This document shows positions 35,701 through 42,885 of a stretch of 56,944 bases of DNA, in pieces. The stretch is from Phoronis australis (taxonomy: Eukaryota; Phoronida; Phoronidae). The notes below the pieces were generated by a model. The model was not told the DNA's origin. It ran no database searches and worked only from the letters and a program-made list of their open reading frames with translations. The DNA is taken from assembly GCA_002633005.1 (NCBI GenBank), contig NMRA01000834.1, forward strand, positions 71,436 through 128,379, read 5' to 3'. Both the position numbers and the translations under genes were made by a program. Positions within the stretch are counted from its first letter, which is position 1. The number at the start of each line of letters is the position of its first letter.

Positions 35701-38700
35701 CGACTAATGAGTTTTTGTGATTTTATTGCAAATCCCCAATTCTTAACTTTGGCTGAAATCGAGGCATGTGATTTTATCGGTTACGTACTATGATAATTGC
35801 CGAGTGTGCTTTAGCTTTGCTATCAAAGCGTATCATGTAGCATAGACCACAGCCTTCATTTTTTGAATTGTCAATCGTGAGTTAGTATGCATTTTAGGAA
35901 GATCTCAAAAAACACCCTTATCGCCGATTGCGTCAGTTCAAGTTGTCTTTCAACACCATTCAGCTATTTTGTGAATAAAGGAGCATTTGCAGCCTCCCAT
36001 ACAGGATTGCCACAAACTCCCACGGAACCCAGTGGAGGCCCTCTCTGACCCATACGGTACAACCCCAATCCAAAGTGCCTGGGAATCACCTACAATGGTC
36101 AACTGACATTCGTCTTACACGCTGCGACGGTTAGCGGGAAGTTGAGGAGGTGGGCAGGTGCACTGAAGAGCTTGGCGTCCACATACTGGGGGGGGGAGTA
36201 TGACAATGACGCACTAAGAGCAACTTACATTGCCACGTGTAGATCAGTAGTTGAATATGCTGCCGCTGCGTGGTTGCACTAGGCCTCACAATCAACCATA
36301 GACACTTTGGAGATAAGTCAGATATTTGCAGGCTGTGCAATCACGGGCCAGATTAAAACGACCCCAGGTGAAGCTATTCTTGCGGAAACGAATCTGCCGA
36401 CCATTTGACCTGATTCGTCCAACTTAGCACAATCGCCAGGTAAACGAGACCCCAAGGTATCAGACCGCAGACAAGACTATGCAGCAGTGGACGAAAAACA
36501 AAACAAGCTGTAGAGAAATAGCCAGCAAAGTATGAAAATTGATTTTCAACACCAAACAACCGCCGCGAAGACCAGATTCTATTCGCTCATGGCTAGAAAT
36601 AGGTGACCATCGTTTCCAGACGATGGGCAGCAAAACGGGCGATGTGGCATCGCCCGGCTGGAGGAGCAATGGAGCGACTATGACCTGGTCCTCTACACAG
36701 ACGGATCAGCAACAGACGGTAACATAATAGGCGGTGGTGAAATCGTTGTCACTACAGGCCATCGATCCAAGCGACCCTCGGGACTCGGGTCCACCGTTCT
36801 TTCGCCATACCAACCGACAAGTGATGCTCCTCGTTCCTGGTGGAGATGAAGGCCATCAACAGTGCTCTGAAGGTTATCCCTGAAAAAGAATTAGCAAGTA
36901 CTGTCAGAATAGTGGATGATAGCCAGTCGGTGCTGCAACTCCTGCACACTATCCACCCAACAAAGACGACGAACGCCTTATTATGCTGACCCTTGCGGAA
37001 CTGCATGAAAGAGGCTTCACCTTCACTTGGTGTACCATCCAGGATCATTGGGAATGAGCTGGCCGACAAAACGGCAAAAGAGGGTACAAACCAGAACAAG
37101 AAGCTGTAGAGCACTATTACGATTCCGGAAAAAACAGCAATCCTGAGAGCGATAAGAGGCGTACCGGCGTTTCAGAGAGAACACAACGAGTGTACGATAC
37201 CCGAAGCGTCAAGATCGACGGCATCGCAGAGAAGACGTTGAACCAGAGGGATCAGGTCACTCTCAGTAGACTGCGCAGCGGTCATCACATGGAGTTGAAG
37301 TATTGGCTTGCCAAGCTAGGTCGACCGGAGGACACGGTGTGCAGAAAAAGCGGTCTGGTTGACGAAACAGCCGAACATATTATATATGGCTGTCTGAGGA
37401 CGCACTGCCCTCCCGCAATTACCCCCAACCCCTCCTGACACCCTTGCCGAAGATCCGCACCTCACTTTTAAACCATGGGAGAAATGGACTTCTCCTGGCT
37501 AGGAACTAGCACCCCCAAATATCTCGTTGCTCAACAACAACAAAAACAGCATTACTCGAAATCACCATTATACTGACAATCATCATGACTCCCCAGCAAA
37601 GATGAGAACACGTTTGTTCTCGGCTGCAGAACCTCCTTGTTGGAAATCCAATTTCCGAGCTCGAAATTTAACACCGCAACAATTTCGTATCTGTCTATTT
37701 TAGTATGAAGCCAAGCTGTGTTTGTTATTTCTTGCACACATACAGCATATTGAAGTCATGTAGATACTCCAAAAATGTTGACAAATTCGTTGTCTGGAGC
37801 TTGAACTCGAGCTCATAGCTTGAAGGACGGCGACATTGGATTGATACATTTCTGCTGAATTCATAATTTTCTCAAGTACACGATGGAAGACACTTAGATG
37901 CAGATTACAATGATTTGAAAACAGAAAATATTTAATTTAGTTAGCGTTCAGACTTTGACCTTGTCTTACATTTCCGCAAACAATCAGGATTCAAGAGGAC
38001 TAAGCCATGTCATCGGCTATCGTCTCTGATAGTGTTTGTTAATACTGCAGGATTCCTGTCGGTGATGACTTTTTCCGCATGAGTAAGTCCATACTGATTC
38101 GTTTTTAAACACAGACTCGTAGGTTCAGTTTTGTCTCGTCCTAGTCGTCCTTCGAATTTGAGGTTACCTTGAGACGTTGTCTAGTTCTTCCACTAAAAGA
38201 AAACAACAAATCAATCCACATGAAGCACCAACTATCCAAAATAAGCTACGAATAGGGATACTTCAAGGAAAAAAAGTGGGCAATGCGGTTATGTTTATGA
38301 TTAGCCTTCCAATAGTGTTTTTGAGGAATGACGTTGTGTGGTAGCAACACTGTAGTCGTTTACATCCCAAATCAGCAACGCGTGTTACAGACGACAACCC
38401 ATATTAATGTTATTCCTTGAAATCACAATAGGTCCCATTTCTCGTTCTGATCATCTACTCTAGGGTACAAAGTATTTCATCATGTTTCAGCCAAGTGAAG
38501 AATGTGAAGACAATATTTGGCTGCCGCCTTCTCCGAAACGTCCTCGTTTATTTGAAAGTTCATCAGAACAGACTGTCTCAGATTGTTCTCAGGAATCAAC
38601 AAGTTTGCGTACGTTGAGTAGTTAAGTATGACGCTGGAGCTTACATATTTCTCACCAACCGATTCTTCCGTGCGCCACTACTTCCCGTTGACCAGTTATT

Positions 38701-41586
38701 GATACTTGTGATTGAAATTAAACCAACTTTGGACCTCGCAATTAGCAATGTTTCTGTGCATCGCCTAAATGAAACCTATCCTACATTTTCCGTTCTATGA
38801 CGTGATTCTCAGCGTTTCATACGCTACGAAAAGTTACAACCATATAAAAAGTATTATAACATCCGTGCTTCTTATCTACTAAGCTGTTTTTAACTTGCTA
38901 CCTCCTGTCCATTATGAAGTAAGTCAATACTGCATGTTTTATGTCGGTACATCGTATCTGAAGTTAGAATAGGAATAACAAAAAAAGTGTTGTCAAATTT
39001 TATGACAATCAGTGTGGTTTTAGGTTATGAGTAACCCTACATAAATGCCCGCTCGGATGCAAATCAAACTTTCGGATTTGTGTTTTAAATAATGAGTCGA
39101 AAAATTGGGCTGAGGCTTGGTCATGCGCTACTTGATATCAACTTTGTCTGTAGGAGCTATACAAGGGCTACGCTAAAAGGACACTTCGATGCGGCTCAAA
39201 ATAGAAATCGCGAAATCGATCGATTATCTCTGACAAAGTGATTTTTGATGATAGAACTTGAGAGATTGCCGGGGTCATTATGAAGTGCCTCAGTCTTTAA
39301 ATGTTGGGTCAACAACATCAATTAAAATTGATCACATGTTGATACTTTTTGCTTGCCAATGGTATTCTAGATGAAAGTCACGGGATTGAAACATGTTTCG
39401 TGTTTATTTTATTTTCATTTTATTTTTATTTTTATTTCTTATTTACCGTTTATTCTTTAAACATAACATTACAAATAGTTAACAATAATGTTGCAGCAAT
39501 GACATATACATGTAAATGTAACATTACAAAAATGTTAACGATATTGTTGAGGTACTTAACTTTATAGGGTACACATACACACGTCAGTCACCTAGTGCAT
39601 TCACCACTTAACGTAATTTTAAGTTAGCAATATGCATGTTTGGATAACTTAGTCAGCAAAGATAGACTCCTACCGTTGCCAGAATTCCTGTAGTTCATTT
39701 GGATTTTTTGCTTTAGAATATACTTCTCAGCGGTAAAATTTCTTTTCAAATAATTAGCAAAACATTTAAAGTTAAGACATACTTTTTAATTTCTGAAGTG
39801 TAGTATTTCGCGTCCAATAGAAATCAGTACTTTGTTTTCTTTTTTGAACGGAGCTCCAAAAAGTATTGCCTTTTCCCAGAGACCTTGCTGATAACAGGCT
39901 CTCAATGTCGCGCCAAAAAGAGCGGGTGACGCAACAGTCTACAAATAAGTGTCCAATTGTCTTACATTCGTTCTTACAAGAAAGCACAAGAATCAGAATC
40001 ATCATAATTTATCTAGATAACCAAAGGTTTGTTGCAAGGATCCTATGCAGCACTCTATATTTAAACTGGCATATTTTCGCATCGTTTACACTTAAAAGAG
40101 GGATTTTATAAAACTTCCCCCACATACAAGGGTCGAAAATACATCCTGCATCCCCAAACTTCTTCTGAGCAGTACGCTTCTGAGAATTCTTATTTAATAC
40201 ATCAATACGTTTTTATCCACGTTGATCAACAAGTAGGGTTGCCAATGAAAATGGAATAATTGGTCCGACTACTTTTTCAATTTGTAGTTCGGATTAGTTT
40301 TTTTAAGAAAAGCTTTTACTGAACTGACCAAGAAAGGTATCACAAAAAATTAGCTTTTACGTTTCTTCTGCAAAACTGATCATATGAAAGGTATGCTACG
40401 TTACTATAAAAAATGTCATTCAAATAAAAAATATTTTTCTTTTAAAAGGATTCCACGTAAAAAGTTTGCTCACCTACTAGAATTTAACTTTTGTTTTAAA
40501 TATTTACAGAAATAATATTACATTTGTACTTGTCCTCATCAACGTACTGTTGCCTAATCAAAGATGCCCAATGTCATAAACATTCACGCCAAAATTTGCT
40601 ATTAACATTCAATTTGTCCGTAAGGAAAAATTCTCCGTGTTTTAAAGTTTCATTCTTTGCGATACCGATCTCAACCTGAACAGTTAGTGTCCTTTGGATT
40701 GAGAAGTAAGAAATATCCTTATCATTAAAATGTTTCGGTCTAGCATTTAACACCCCCTTCGATGTTTTTTGTCAATATAGATCTCTTAATCTTGTCTCGT
40801 TTGTTATTCCAAATAAATTGAAAAACTAACCGCTTACTAAATTTAAAAACGTTGGAGATGGACTAGGTAACGACGATAATAAATGGTTAATTTTGGAATA
40901 GAAATAAATGCTTTTTGTAACCGTCACTTCACCAGTGAGTATTCTTTTAGACCGTGTGTTCAGCTTTTGTTAATTTCCTAGAGTTTTAAATCAAAATCAT
41001 TTAACATGTTGTACATGCTTATACACACATAATGTCGGCGTTTCAAAAAAACTGTCTTTTGGTTCTTACTAAAATGTTTTGTAAAAAGACACATGCATCT
41101 CTAAATTCGGAGATTAAGTTTTTTTACGTAAAGGCAAACACATTTTCCTAAATGCATACTTTTAAATAGTGTTTAAAACACTTGTCGTTTTGTGTGTTGC
41201 AGAAACACTTCGTTACTTGTTCTGATATTTAATTTGATGAACACGTATTTAAAACTGTATTTCTGATTGTCCAGATATTCGAGAAAAAAAAAACAAAACA
41301 TAGACAGCTTACTGGAAGCCGTGCCAAAATTTAACGGGTTAGGTTCAATTGCACCGATAACGTTTTAGTAAGAATTATATTAACGTCTTGTTTGATTGGC
41401 TTTACGTGAAATGGAAATGCAGGCTTACACTTTGTTCCTGTATTTGCAGATGGTGAATATTACGTTGCCTTCAACAAGAGTGCTTGCTACCACACACTAA
41501 AAACGTTGGCAGACGATGAAATCCTTCTGTTTCCGGTGGAGAAAATGGCGGAACCTGTTACCGTGTACGCCGGAACACCAATGTAA
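14499..41586 (+). CDS. IRF: Interferon regulatory factor (IRF family) transcription factor, six coding exons
   Basis: Exons 14499-14745, 15288-15470, 35054-35176, 35473-35507, 38491-38608 and 41450-41586 join with matching phases (1,1,1,0,1) and GT-AG borders into a 280-residue protein. Residues ~29-131 form the IRF winged-helix DNA-binding domain. It has the five signature tryptophans at 32, 47, 59, 67 and 78, and the recognition-helix segment NFRCALNSL with R100, C101, N104 and S105. The rest is a basic/acidic linker with a VKTE sumoylation-type motif (181-184), a serine- and acid-rich segment with a PKRPR basic cluster (211-215), and a short C-terminus. No room exists for the ~180-residue IRF association domain. 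IRFs bind GAAA-type sites in the nucleus. The length resembles the short IRF1/IRF2-like class, but I cannot assign an orthologue. The introns carry gypsy, LINE and DNA-element insertions. Confidence 0.88.
15288..15470 (+). CDS. IRF: IRF exon B: second part of the DNA-binding domain
   Basis: The acceptor TCTCTACACAG ends at 15287. The first two bases complete Gly83, followed by KYDPHNLNPARWKTNFRC, the recognition helix and the final strand RVFKFEP. The donor AACAAACAAG/GTACGT at 15471 leaves phase 1. R100, C101, N104 and S105 are the residues that contact GAAA in solved IRF structures. This exon is only 542 bp from exon A, so the domain is intact and there are no stops. The intron that follows is 19,583 bp. 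Confidence 0.9.
15645..16700 (+). repeat. Long dispersed repeat, left member of an inverted pair
   Basis: From TATGAAGCGCC at about 15648 this segment aligns, with gaps, to the reverse complement of 33560-34395. Shared blocks include CAACTCGCATTTTTGCTTAAT, the CATGTTGAAATTGGCAAGTC block, TCAAATATTTCAGGGCATC and AATGCCTAAGGAAGTATTC. Between the blocks lie a CCGCCAGCCGCCATTGTG segment and a TCAAGGTCA motif (16175-16183). No protein is encoded. The family is unknown, and it behaves like a ~0.8-1 kb non-autonomous transposon. Similarity fades beyond about 16400. Confidence 0.8.
16701..17017. other. Gene-free stretch
   Basis: It contains an open frame of 97 codons (16702-16995, + strand) with no domain I recognise, no flanking splice signals that fit the IRF frame, and no second copy. 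I do not call it a gene. Confidence 0.4.
17018..17149. repeat. Dispersed repeat paired with the foldback family, copy 2
   Basis: It matches 3585-3720 in the same orientation, from CTGTCCCTCTATGTGCAAAGG to ACCACCGTCTC, and abuts the foldback at 17150. Confidence 0.65.
17150..17217. repeat. GC-rich foldback repeat, copy 2
   Basis: ATGGGCGGCTC at the start and GCTGCGCCGCCCAT at the end are inverted copies. The interior matches the copy at 3442-3510, including GGGGCTATAGCCTCC. It forms a tandem pair with the next copy only four bases away. Confidence 0.8.
17222..17287. repeat. GC-rich foldback repeat, copy 3
   Basis: It is in the same orientation as copy 2, ending AGTGCTGCGCCGTCCAT. The left arm is degraded (AGGCGAGGCCCTAC). 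It is probably an insertion next to copy 2 or a local duplication of it. Confidence 0.7.
17730..17940. repeat. CAATTGA-rich block, left member of an inverted pair
   Basis: The motif CAATTGA/TTCAATTG recurs many times between 17740 and 17935. Part of it (TTTCAATTGAGATTCAATTG) is the reverse complement of sequence at 32655-32690. The block sits inside the larger inverted pair 15645-16700 / 33560-34395. Confidence 0.75.
18092..18275 (+). mobile_element. Ty3/gypsy long terminal repeat with adjoining primer-binding region
   Basis: The segment starts TGTTATGTATTGG, has a TATA-like TATTTAAG near 18158, and ends in CTACGAACACAACA. It is followed at once by TTTTGGCGACGAGGAT, which I recognise as the sequence that commonly follows the 5' LTR in invertebrate Ty3/gypsy elements. 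A short gag-like start (ATGGAGTCGGCTG) follows and then stops at 18286. It has the same orientation as the gag/pol fragments at 21716-27225 and is probably their 5' LTR, separated by a later insertion. A 3' LTR was not found. Confidence 0.65.
18290..21715. other. Gene-free stretch inside the IRF intron
   Basis: Mostly AT-rich. A short frame at 18292 begins with a hydrophobic MELLLKYVVALSLITG and then stops. An exon-like stretch at about 18425-18521 reads KKCVDAEAPCVLYDYAVPF and ends at a GTAAGT donor. I could not link these into a gene. The open frames at 19279-19491 and 20892-21161 show no domain. The stretch lies between the LTR and gag of the gypsy element, so much of it may be a later insertion. 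Confidence 0.4.
21716..22465 (+). pseudogene. Ty3/gypsy gag-to-RT deletion derivative, 5' part
   Basis: From about 21720 the frame encodes a gag capsid-type segment (VYQFRQATQ, then ETLDMFCARLRMFAKHCDF) to about 22078. The next frame (22080) enters directly in the reverse transcriptase: RIDNLFTKLASG, IYSKLALSHAYQQLEL, the PFGISSAP motif and the catalytic YLDD at 22323-22334. Nucleocapsid, protease and the first RT motifs are missing, so an internal deletion fused gag to RT with a frame change. About 15 residues between SAP and QGIPMC are also gone. The copy is defective. It stops being gypsy at 22465, where a DNA element is inserted; pol resumes at 26161. Confidence 0.9.
22742..22803. promoter_or_regulatory. 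Octamer plus CRE-like cluster near the left end of the nested element
   Basis: ATGCAAAT (22746-22753) is followed by CGTCAT units in ~10-bp steps between 22769 and 22803, including a perfect palindromic CRE, TGACGTCA (22778-22785). The string ATATGCAAATGAGG also occurs near the right end (25852 on), next to a second ATGCAAAT (25842). These are consensus POU and CREB-type sites. Whether they act is unknown; they may belong to the element's promoter. Confidence 0.45.
23101..23204. repeat. 52-bp unit tandemly duplicated
   Basis: The unit starting ATGCGCAATTCGACGAAC (23101-23152) is repeated almost perfectly at 23153-23204. It lies inside the nested DNA element. The period of 52 is not a multiple of three, so it is unlikely to be coding. 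Confidence 0.85.
24005..24071. repeat. GC-rich foldback repeat, copy 4 (inverted)
   Basis: GAGGGCGCAGCACTGAAAAAAG ... CACCGCCAATGG is the reverse complement of the foldback family seen at 3442, 17150 and 17222. It has inserted into the nested DNA element, so the family was active after that element arrived. Confidence 0.75.
24872..25386 (+). CDS. Possible two-exon reading frame inside the nested DNA element, function unknown
   Basis: A frame open from about 24850 reads through FKNGKGAFCVDGNVHGV and WLNLEKHLAKLTS to a good donor, CTTCCAG/GTATGC at 25053. A matching acceptor, TTGGCGCAG at 25176-25184, continues it in phase 2 into RRPMSSILRKISAGKRLAKK, LNPGILKERTAA and LSPDGVVSRYRNLKQRQKK, up to about 25386 or a stop. 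The product is lysine/arginine-rich at the end. I do not recognise a domain. Its place between the terminal repeats suggests part of a transposase or accessory protein. Upstream, an open frame at 23587-23736 (MSSKRFGLEEPKFIAQYYW...) could be an earlier exon. No catalytic motif is visible. Exon borders are inferred by eye. Confidence 0.35.
26161..27225 (+). pseudogene. Ty3/gypsy pol 3' part: RT thumb, RNase H and truncated integrase
   Basis: It resumes the frame interrupted at 22465. The open frame continues through LRSYVGLLNYYHKFL, the RNase H start SCDGSPYGVG, IAFASQTLAPAEKNYAQIDREA with the catalytic Glu region, and the HLPLLGIL block, to the chromodomain-free linker SGQSNGNADALSRLP. After about 26930 the frame shifts. 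The integrase N-terminal HHCC zinc finger can be followed in another frame (LHGSHPGIIRMK, CVRQCQACKENHK) up to 27222. There the homology stops, before any DDE core. The copy is 3' truncated as well as internally deleted, so it cannot transpose by itself. Confidence 0.9.
27226..28053. other. Gene-free stretch with twin palindromes
   Basis: Non-coding apart from short incidental frames. It contains the two GC-rich palindromes described separately. GGGGAAAACG (27738) and CGTTTTTCCCC (27798) form a further small inverted pair. Confidence 0.4.
27555..27645. repeat. Two adjacent GC-rich palindromes with AT-rich centres
   Basis: Positions 27555-27593 read GAGCGAGGCCTCC...GGTGGCCCCGCTC around a CTATATTAATATAG centre. 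Positions 27607-27640 read CGAGGCCCCCTATA...ACGGCCTCG around ATAATAAT. Both fold into strong hairpins, and their arms are related (GAGGCC..CCTATA). They lie about 330 bp beyond the last gypsy homology. Confidence 0.75.
28054..28194. mobile_element. 141-bp foldback MITE with CGTTCAGTAG ends
   Basis: CGTTCAGTAG (28054-28063) is mirrored by CTACTGAACG (28185-28194). The arms continue with AGGACCTACGC against GCGAGGTCCTAGCG. No coding content and no certain target duplication. Confidence 0.65.
28210..28410. repeat. Minisatellite, 21-bp unit
   Basis: ACTGACTTGATCTTCTCTTGA is repeated perfectly at 28330, 28351 and 28372, with a partial fourth copy at 28393. Degenerate CTGATTAACT units precede it from about 28210. 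Confidence 0.9.
28439..29418. mobile_element. hAT-like non-autonomous element, 970 bp, 5-bp target duplication
   Basis: CATAT (28439-28443 and 29414-29418) flanks ends CATAGGCGGATTTAGG and CCTAGATCCGCCACTG, a 16-bp inverted pair with two differences. The same ends with a different 5-bp duplication (AGTAG) occur at 53625-53926, confirming a family. CAGTG-type ends fit hAT elements, some of which make 5-bp duplications. The interior has C- and G-rich subterminal runs and a tRNA-like insertion at 29109-29170. Confidence 0.85.
29109..29170 (+). repeat. tRNA-like sequence with RNA polymerase III A and B boxes (SINE-like)
   Basis: GGTGGTGTAGTGGTAAAGCAC resembles a tRNA D-arm/A box, and GAGTTCGAGTCC (29156-29167) matches the B box. 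CGCG-CTCTATC-CGCG between them could be an anticodon arm. The acceptor and T stems do not pair, so this is not a functional tRNA. It is best read as the head of a tRNA-derived SINE or a tRNA pseudogene carried in the hAT-like element. Confidence 0.5.
29455..29662. promoter_or_regulatory. Cluster of heat-shock-element consensus sites in a tandem repeat
   Basis: TTCTAGAAAGTTC, three perfect alternating TTC/GAA units, occurs at 29550-29562 and 29614-29626. Weaker versions are at 29455 (TTCTAGAACTTTTC) and 29505 (CTCTAGAATATTC). The two perfect sites sit in a ~62-bp tandem duplication (about 29549-29600 and 29611-29662) that shares CCACACTATnnTGTAGTAAAC and CATCACTG. The site arrangement is the textbook binding sequence of trimeric HSF. 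Activity is not shown. Confidence 0.6.
29665..32589. other. Gene-free stretch inside the IRF intron
   Basis: Strongly AT-rich with short open frames (30080-30310, 32184-32402) lacking recognisable domains. No repeat in common with the rest of the window was noticed. A GTTTTTGTTTTTGTTTG run lies at about 32379-32399. Confidence 0.4.
32590..32700. repeat. CAATTGA-rich block, right member of an inverted pair
   Basis: Five consecutive TCAATTGA-type units (about 32650-32697) spaced by 10-11 bases are the reverse complement of units at 17740-17790. ATTGAATGGCTATTGAA occurs in both blocks. Confidence 0.75.
32701..33559. other. Gene-free stretch
   Basis: Open frames at 32839-33060, 32987-33178 and 33073-33351 (- strand) overlap each other and show no domain. 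Confidence 0.4.
33560..34395 (-). repeat. Long dispersed repeat, right member of an inverted pair
   Basis: This is the reverse-complement partner of 15645-16700, ending GGCGCTTCATATA at about 34384-34396. It contains several CAACGCG/TTGATTAAGCAAAACTACGCG units near its right end (34160-34340) and a run of TGACCT hexamers at 33865-33901. No protein is encoded. Confidence 0.8.
33865..33901. promoter_or_regulatory. Run of nuclear-receptor half-sites (TGACCT x3 + x2)
   Basis: TGACCT is repeated three times without spacing (33865-33882) and twice more at 33890-33901, after TTTCGCG. Read on the other strand this is AGGTCA in DR0 order, and each junction makes TCAAGGTCA, the extended half-site bound by ERR/SF-1-type receptors. 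The left copy of the repeat keeps TCAAGGTCA at 16175-16183. Function is inferred only from the motif. Confidence 0.4.
34396..35053. other. Gene-free intron end
   Basis: Ends in the acceptor ATGAATTCAG of IRF exon C. An exon-like stretch at 34537-34576 followed by GTAAGT was considered, but it would break the IRF frame. Confidence 0.45.
35054..35176 (+). CDS. IRF: IRF exon C: linker with sumoylation-type motif
   Basis: The acceptor AG at 35052-35053 gives two bases that complete Gly144. Forty codons follow (RNRERTLSKN... to ...HEEEVKTE) with no stop. The donor GAAG/GTATGA at 35177 leaves phase 1, the same phase as the preceding exon end. Residues 145-153 are basic, and 176-184 are acidic with VKTE matching the hydrophobic-K-x-E sumoylation consensus. 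Sumoylation motifs are known in the linkers of IRF1 and IRF2. The sequence is not otherwise conserved enough for me to prove membership; the phase match and position support it. Confidence 0.75.
35473..35507 (+). CDS. IRF: IRF exon D: 35-base micro-exon
   Basis: It lies between TTGCTTTTCAG (ending 35472) and a perfect donor, GTAAGT, at 35508. The two first bases finish Glu185, then DISDWSESSSH follows in phase 0. The peptide is acidic and serine-rich, as is common in activation or phosphorylation segments. With 35 bases, the frame works only if the flanking exons have the phases seen here, which they do. Confidence 0.7.
36000..37550 (+). pseudogene. LINE 3' fragment with RNase H domain (I/R1/Jockey-like group)
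   Basis: From about 36070 a reverse-transcriptase C-terminal region is readable: KCLGITYNGQLTF, then LRATYIATCRSVVEYAAAAW with an in-frame stop after it. An RNase H domain follows in shifting frames with its four acidic positions visible: YTDGSA (36694 on), VEMKAI (36839), VDDSQSVL (36911) and GNELADKTAK (37050). The end has a C-x-C...H...C zinc-knuckle-like stretch, ETAEHIIYGC (37190-37438). A CAACAACAACAAAAAC tail at about 37530-37547 marks the 3' end. It is 5' truncated with stops and frameshifts, as expected for a dead LINE insertion. It sits in the IRF intron between exons D and E, in the sense orientation. Confidence 0.85.
37551..38490. other. Gene-free intron end
   Basis: No recognisable content. 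It ends in acceptors CTACTCTAG (38463) and CATGTTTCAG (38490), both compatible with the IRF frame. Confidence 0.45.
38491..38608 (+). CDS. IRF: IRF exon E: Ser/acid-rich segment with basic cluster
   Basis: The acceptor TGTTTCAG ends at 38490 and the exon starts in phase 0 with PSEECEDNIWLPPSPKRPRL, continuing through FESSSEQTVSDCSQESTSL. The donor TTTGC/GTACGT at 38609 leaves phase 1. An alternative acceptor at 38463 would add nine in-frame residues. PKRPR (211-215) resembles a monopartite nuclear signal, and SP before it is a possible proline-directed phosphosite. The serine/acidic composition suits a transactivation segment. Both acceptors keep the frame, so the choice does not affect the rest. 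Confidence 0.75.
39403..40900 (-). pseudogene. LINE 3' fragment with zf-RVT-type C-terminus (L1/Tx1-like)
   Basis: On the - strand, descending from about 40880, the text reads QFIWNNKRDKIKRSIL, then near 40130-40030 KICQFKYRVLHRILATN. The open frame 40005-39772 follows with CKNECKTIGHLFVDCCVTRSFW, a zf-RVT-type cysteine/histidine module typical of the C-terminus of L1/Tx1-like reverse transcriptases. At the low-coordinate end, 39403-39440 is an (AAAAT)-type tail on this strand, the expected LINE 3' terminus. The RT core is missing, and stops and frameshifts are present. It lies antisense in the last IRF intron. Confidence 0.8.
41450..41586 (+). CDS. IRF: IRF exon F: C-terminus and stop
   Basis: The acceptor CTGTATTTGCAG ends at 41449. 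The first two bases complete His236, then GEYYVAFNKSACYHTL and DDEILLFPVEKMAEP follow, ending with ...TPM and TAA at 41584-41586. Frame and phase agree with exon E. The segment does not resemble the IRF association domain; I have no family match for it. If exon F belongs to another transcript, the IRF protein would have to end elsewhere, but no competing in-frame exon was found. Confidence 0.7.
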
Positions 41587-42170
41587 TTTAATGAAACTCA
41601 AGAAAAACATATAATAGTATCATCAAACTCATGAATTGTTTTTATTTCTCATATTTAACTTATACTAGAACTAACTCCATGTACATGACCCTTTTCTCAA
41701 TGTAATCCTATGTCTCAACACAACTAGATGTTTTAGATAAGCGGCTTCATAACTTTCGTGCTTCAAAGGGAGACTGTGTGCGCTTTCGAATGCTAAAAAT
41801 GCAATTTAAAGAATTGAAACGACTAATGAAGTTCTGCTGCCTAGTAGAGATCATTTAAAATGAAAAAAGAAAATCTTACAAAATTGAGGTTTGCCTGGAC
41901 AGTCTGCAGGAGACTCCATGATTTGGTACAATCTCTTCGGCTGATAGTGTACTGCATTGCAGAATACTTAAAATCACAGGGTTTCCCTCTAATGGGACAC
42001 CAAGTGATAACATGTGGTAAGTCGGTGGAGAATCAGGACAACAACAAATGGATGGTTGTATTACCTTACACCAAGGGTATAACGCAAAAATTGGTGAGCA
42101 TTTAGAAGAAACACTACACCTCTATGCCACTGAAACCTAAAGTGATTCTCAAGAATTGTTCCCATGAAAG

Positions 42171-42176
42171 AATAAA
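42171..42176 (+). terminator. AATAAA polyadenylation signal candidate, proximal
   Basis: AATAAA, 585 bases after the IRF stop, followed by GTGATCCTGTGCGTG, a GT-rich downstream stretch as expected for cleavage. Confidence 0.4.
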
Positions 42177-42879
42177 AAATGTGATCCTGTGCGTGACACC
42201 GTGGTAAGACCTATCTTGGACAAATTGGGAGGCAACTGAACACACTGAATCATTTATTTGTGTGACAGCTGGGGAATTGTGCAGATCATGGGTTGTGTAA
42301 GTGACGATAAAAAGAATAATATCTGATGGATAAGCAATGTTATGAACATCAAGGGTGGCAGCGAGAAACATCAATGTGTATGATCTACTGAAATTTCTGG
42401 CTCTTTTAACAAGCTTAGACCCATACCGATCGCTCACTTTGAAATATTCCGATTGATGCCCTGCATGGTGTGCGTAAATTTATCAAGTTACGAGGGTACG
42501 CTGTGCGTATGCGTGTGTTGCGTGTGATTTATGTATGGAGCAGATTATGGGGCTAGTACATGTAACAGAATTGGATTCTTTTATCAACTCCTGAATTTTC
42601 TTATCACGTGTGGTATTTTTGTTGTACTTTGGTTTGACTCTTTCATTTATCAGGGCGTGTTGAGTAAGTAATTGCTGAACACAGGGTACAAAAATTACTT
42701 GCCGTGGTTTTTGACTCCACCTGTATTGTACAGTTCAAATGCTCGGAATTTGCTTGCATGATTTTTATCTTGCAATTTAGAAGCTGTTTGTTTTGTGTAC
42801 ACCCTCGCAGTGCATTACTTTGTAGCTCTCTAATTTAGTTAGCGTCTGTAATATTTTGTTCACTGTCATTTTGAATACA

Positions 42880-42885
42880 AATAAA
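42880..42885 (+). terminator. AATAAA polyadenylation signal candidate, distal
   Basis: AATAAA in the context CAAATAAAATTTCCGTGG, about 1.3 kb after the IRF stop. A second candidate end of the transcript. Confidence 0.35.

Larger units (their letters stand above)
41587..42885 (+). other. Probable 3' untranslated region of the IRF gene
   Basis: It follows the TAA at 41584. Only short frames without domains occur. Candidate polyadenylation signals are listed separately. The exact transcript end is unknown. Confidence 0.45.
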
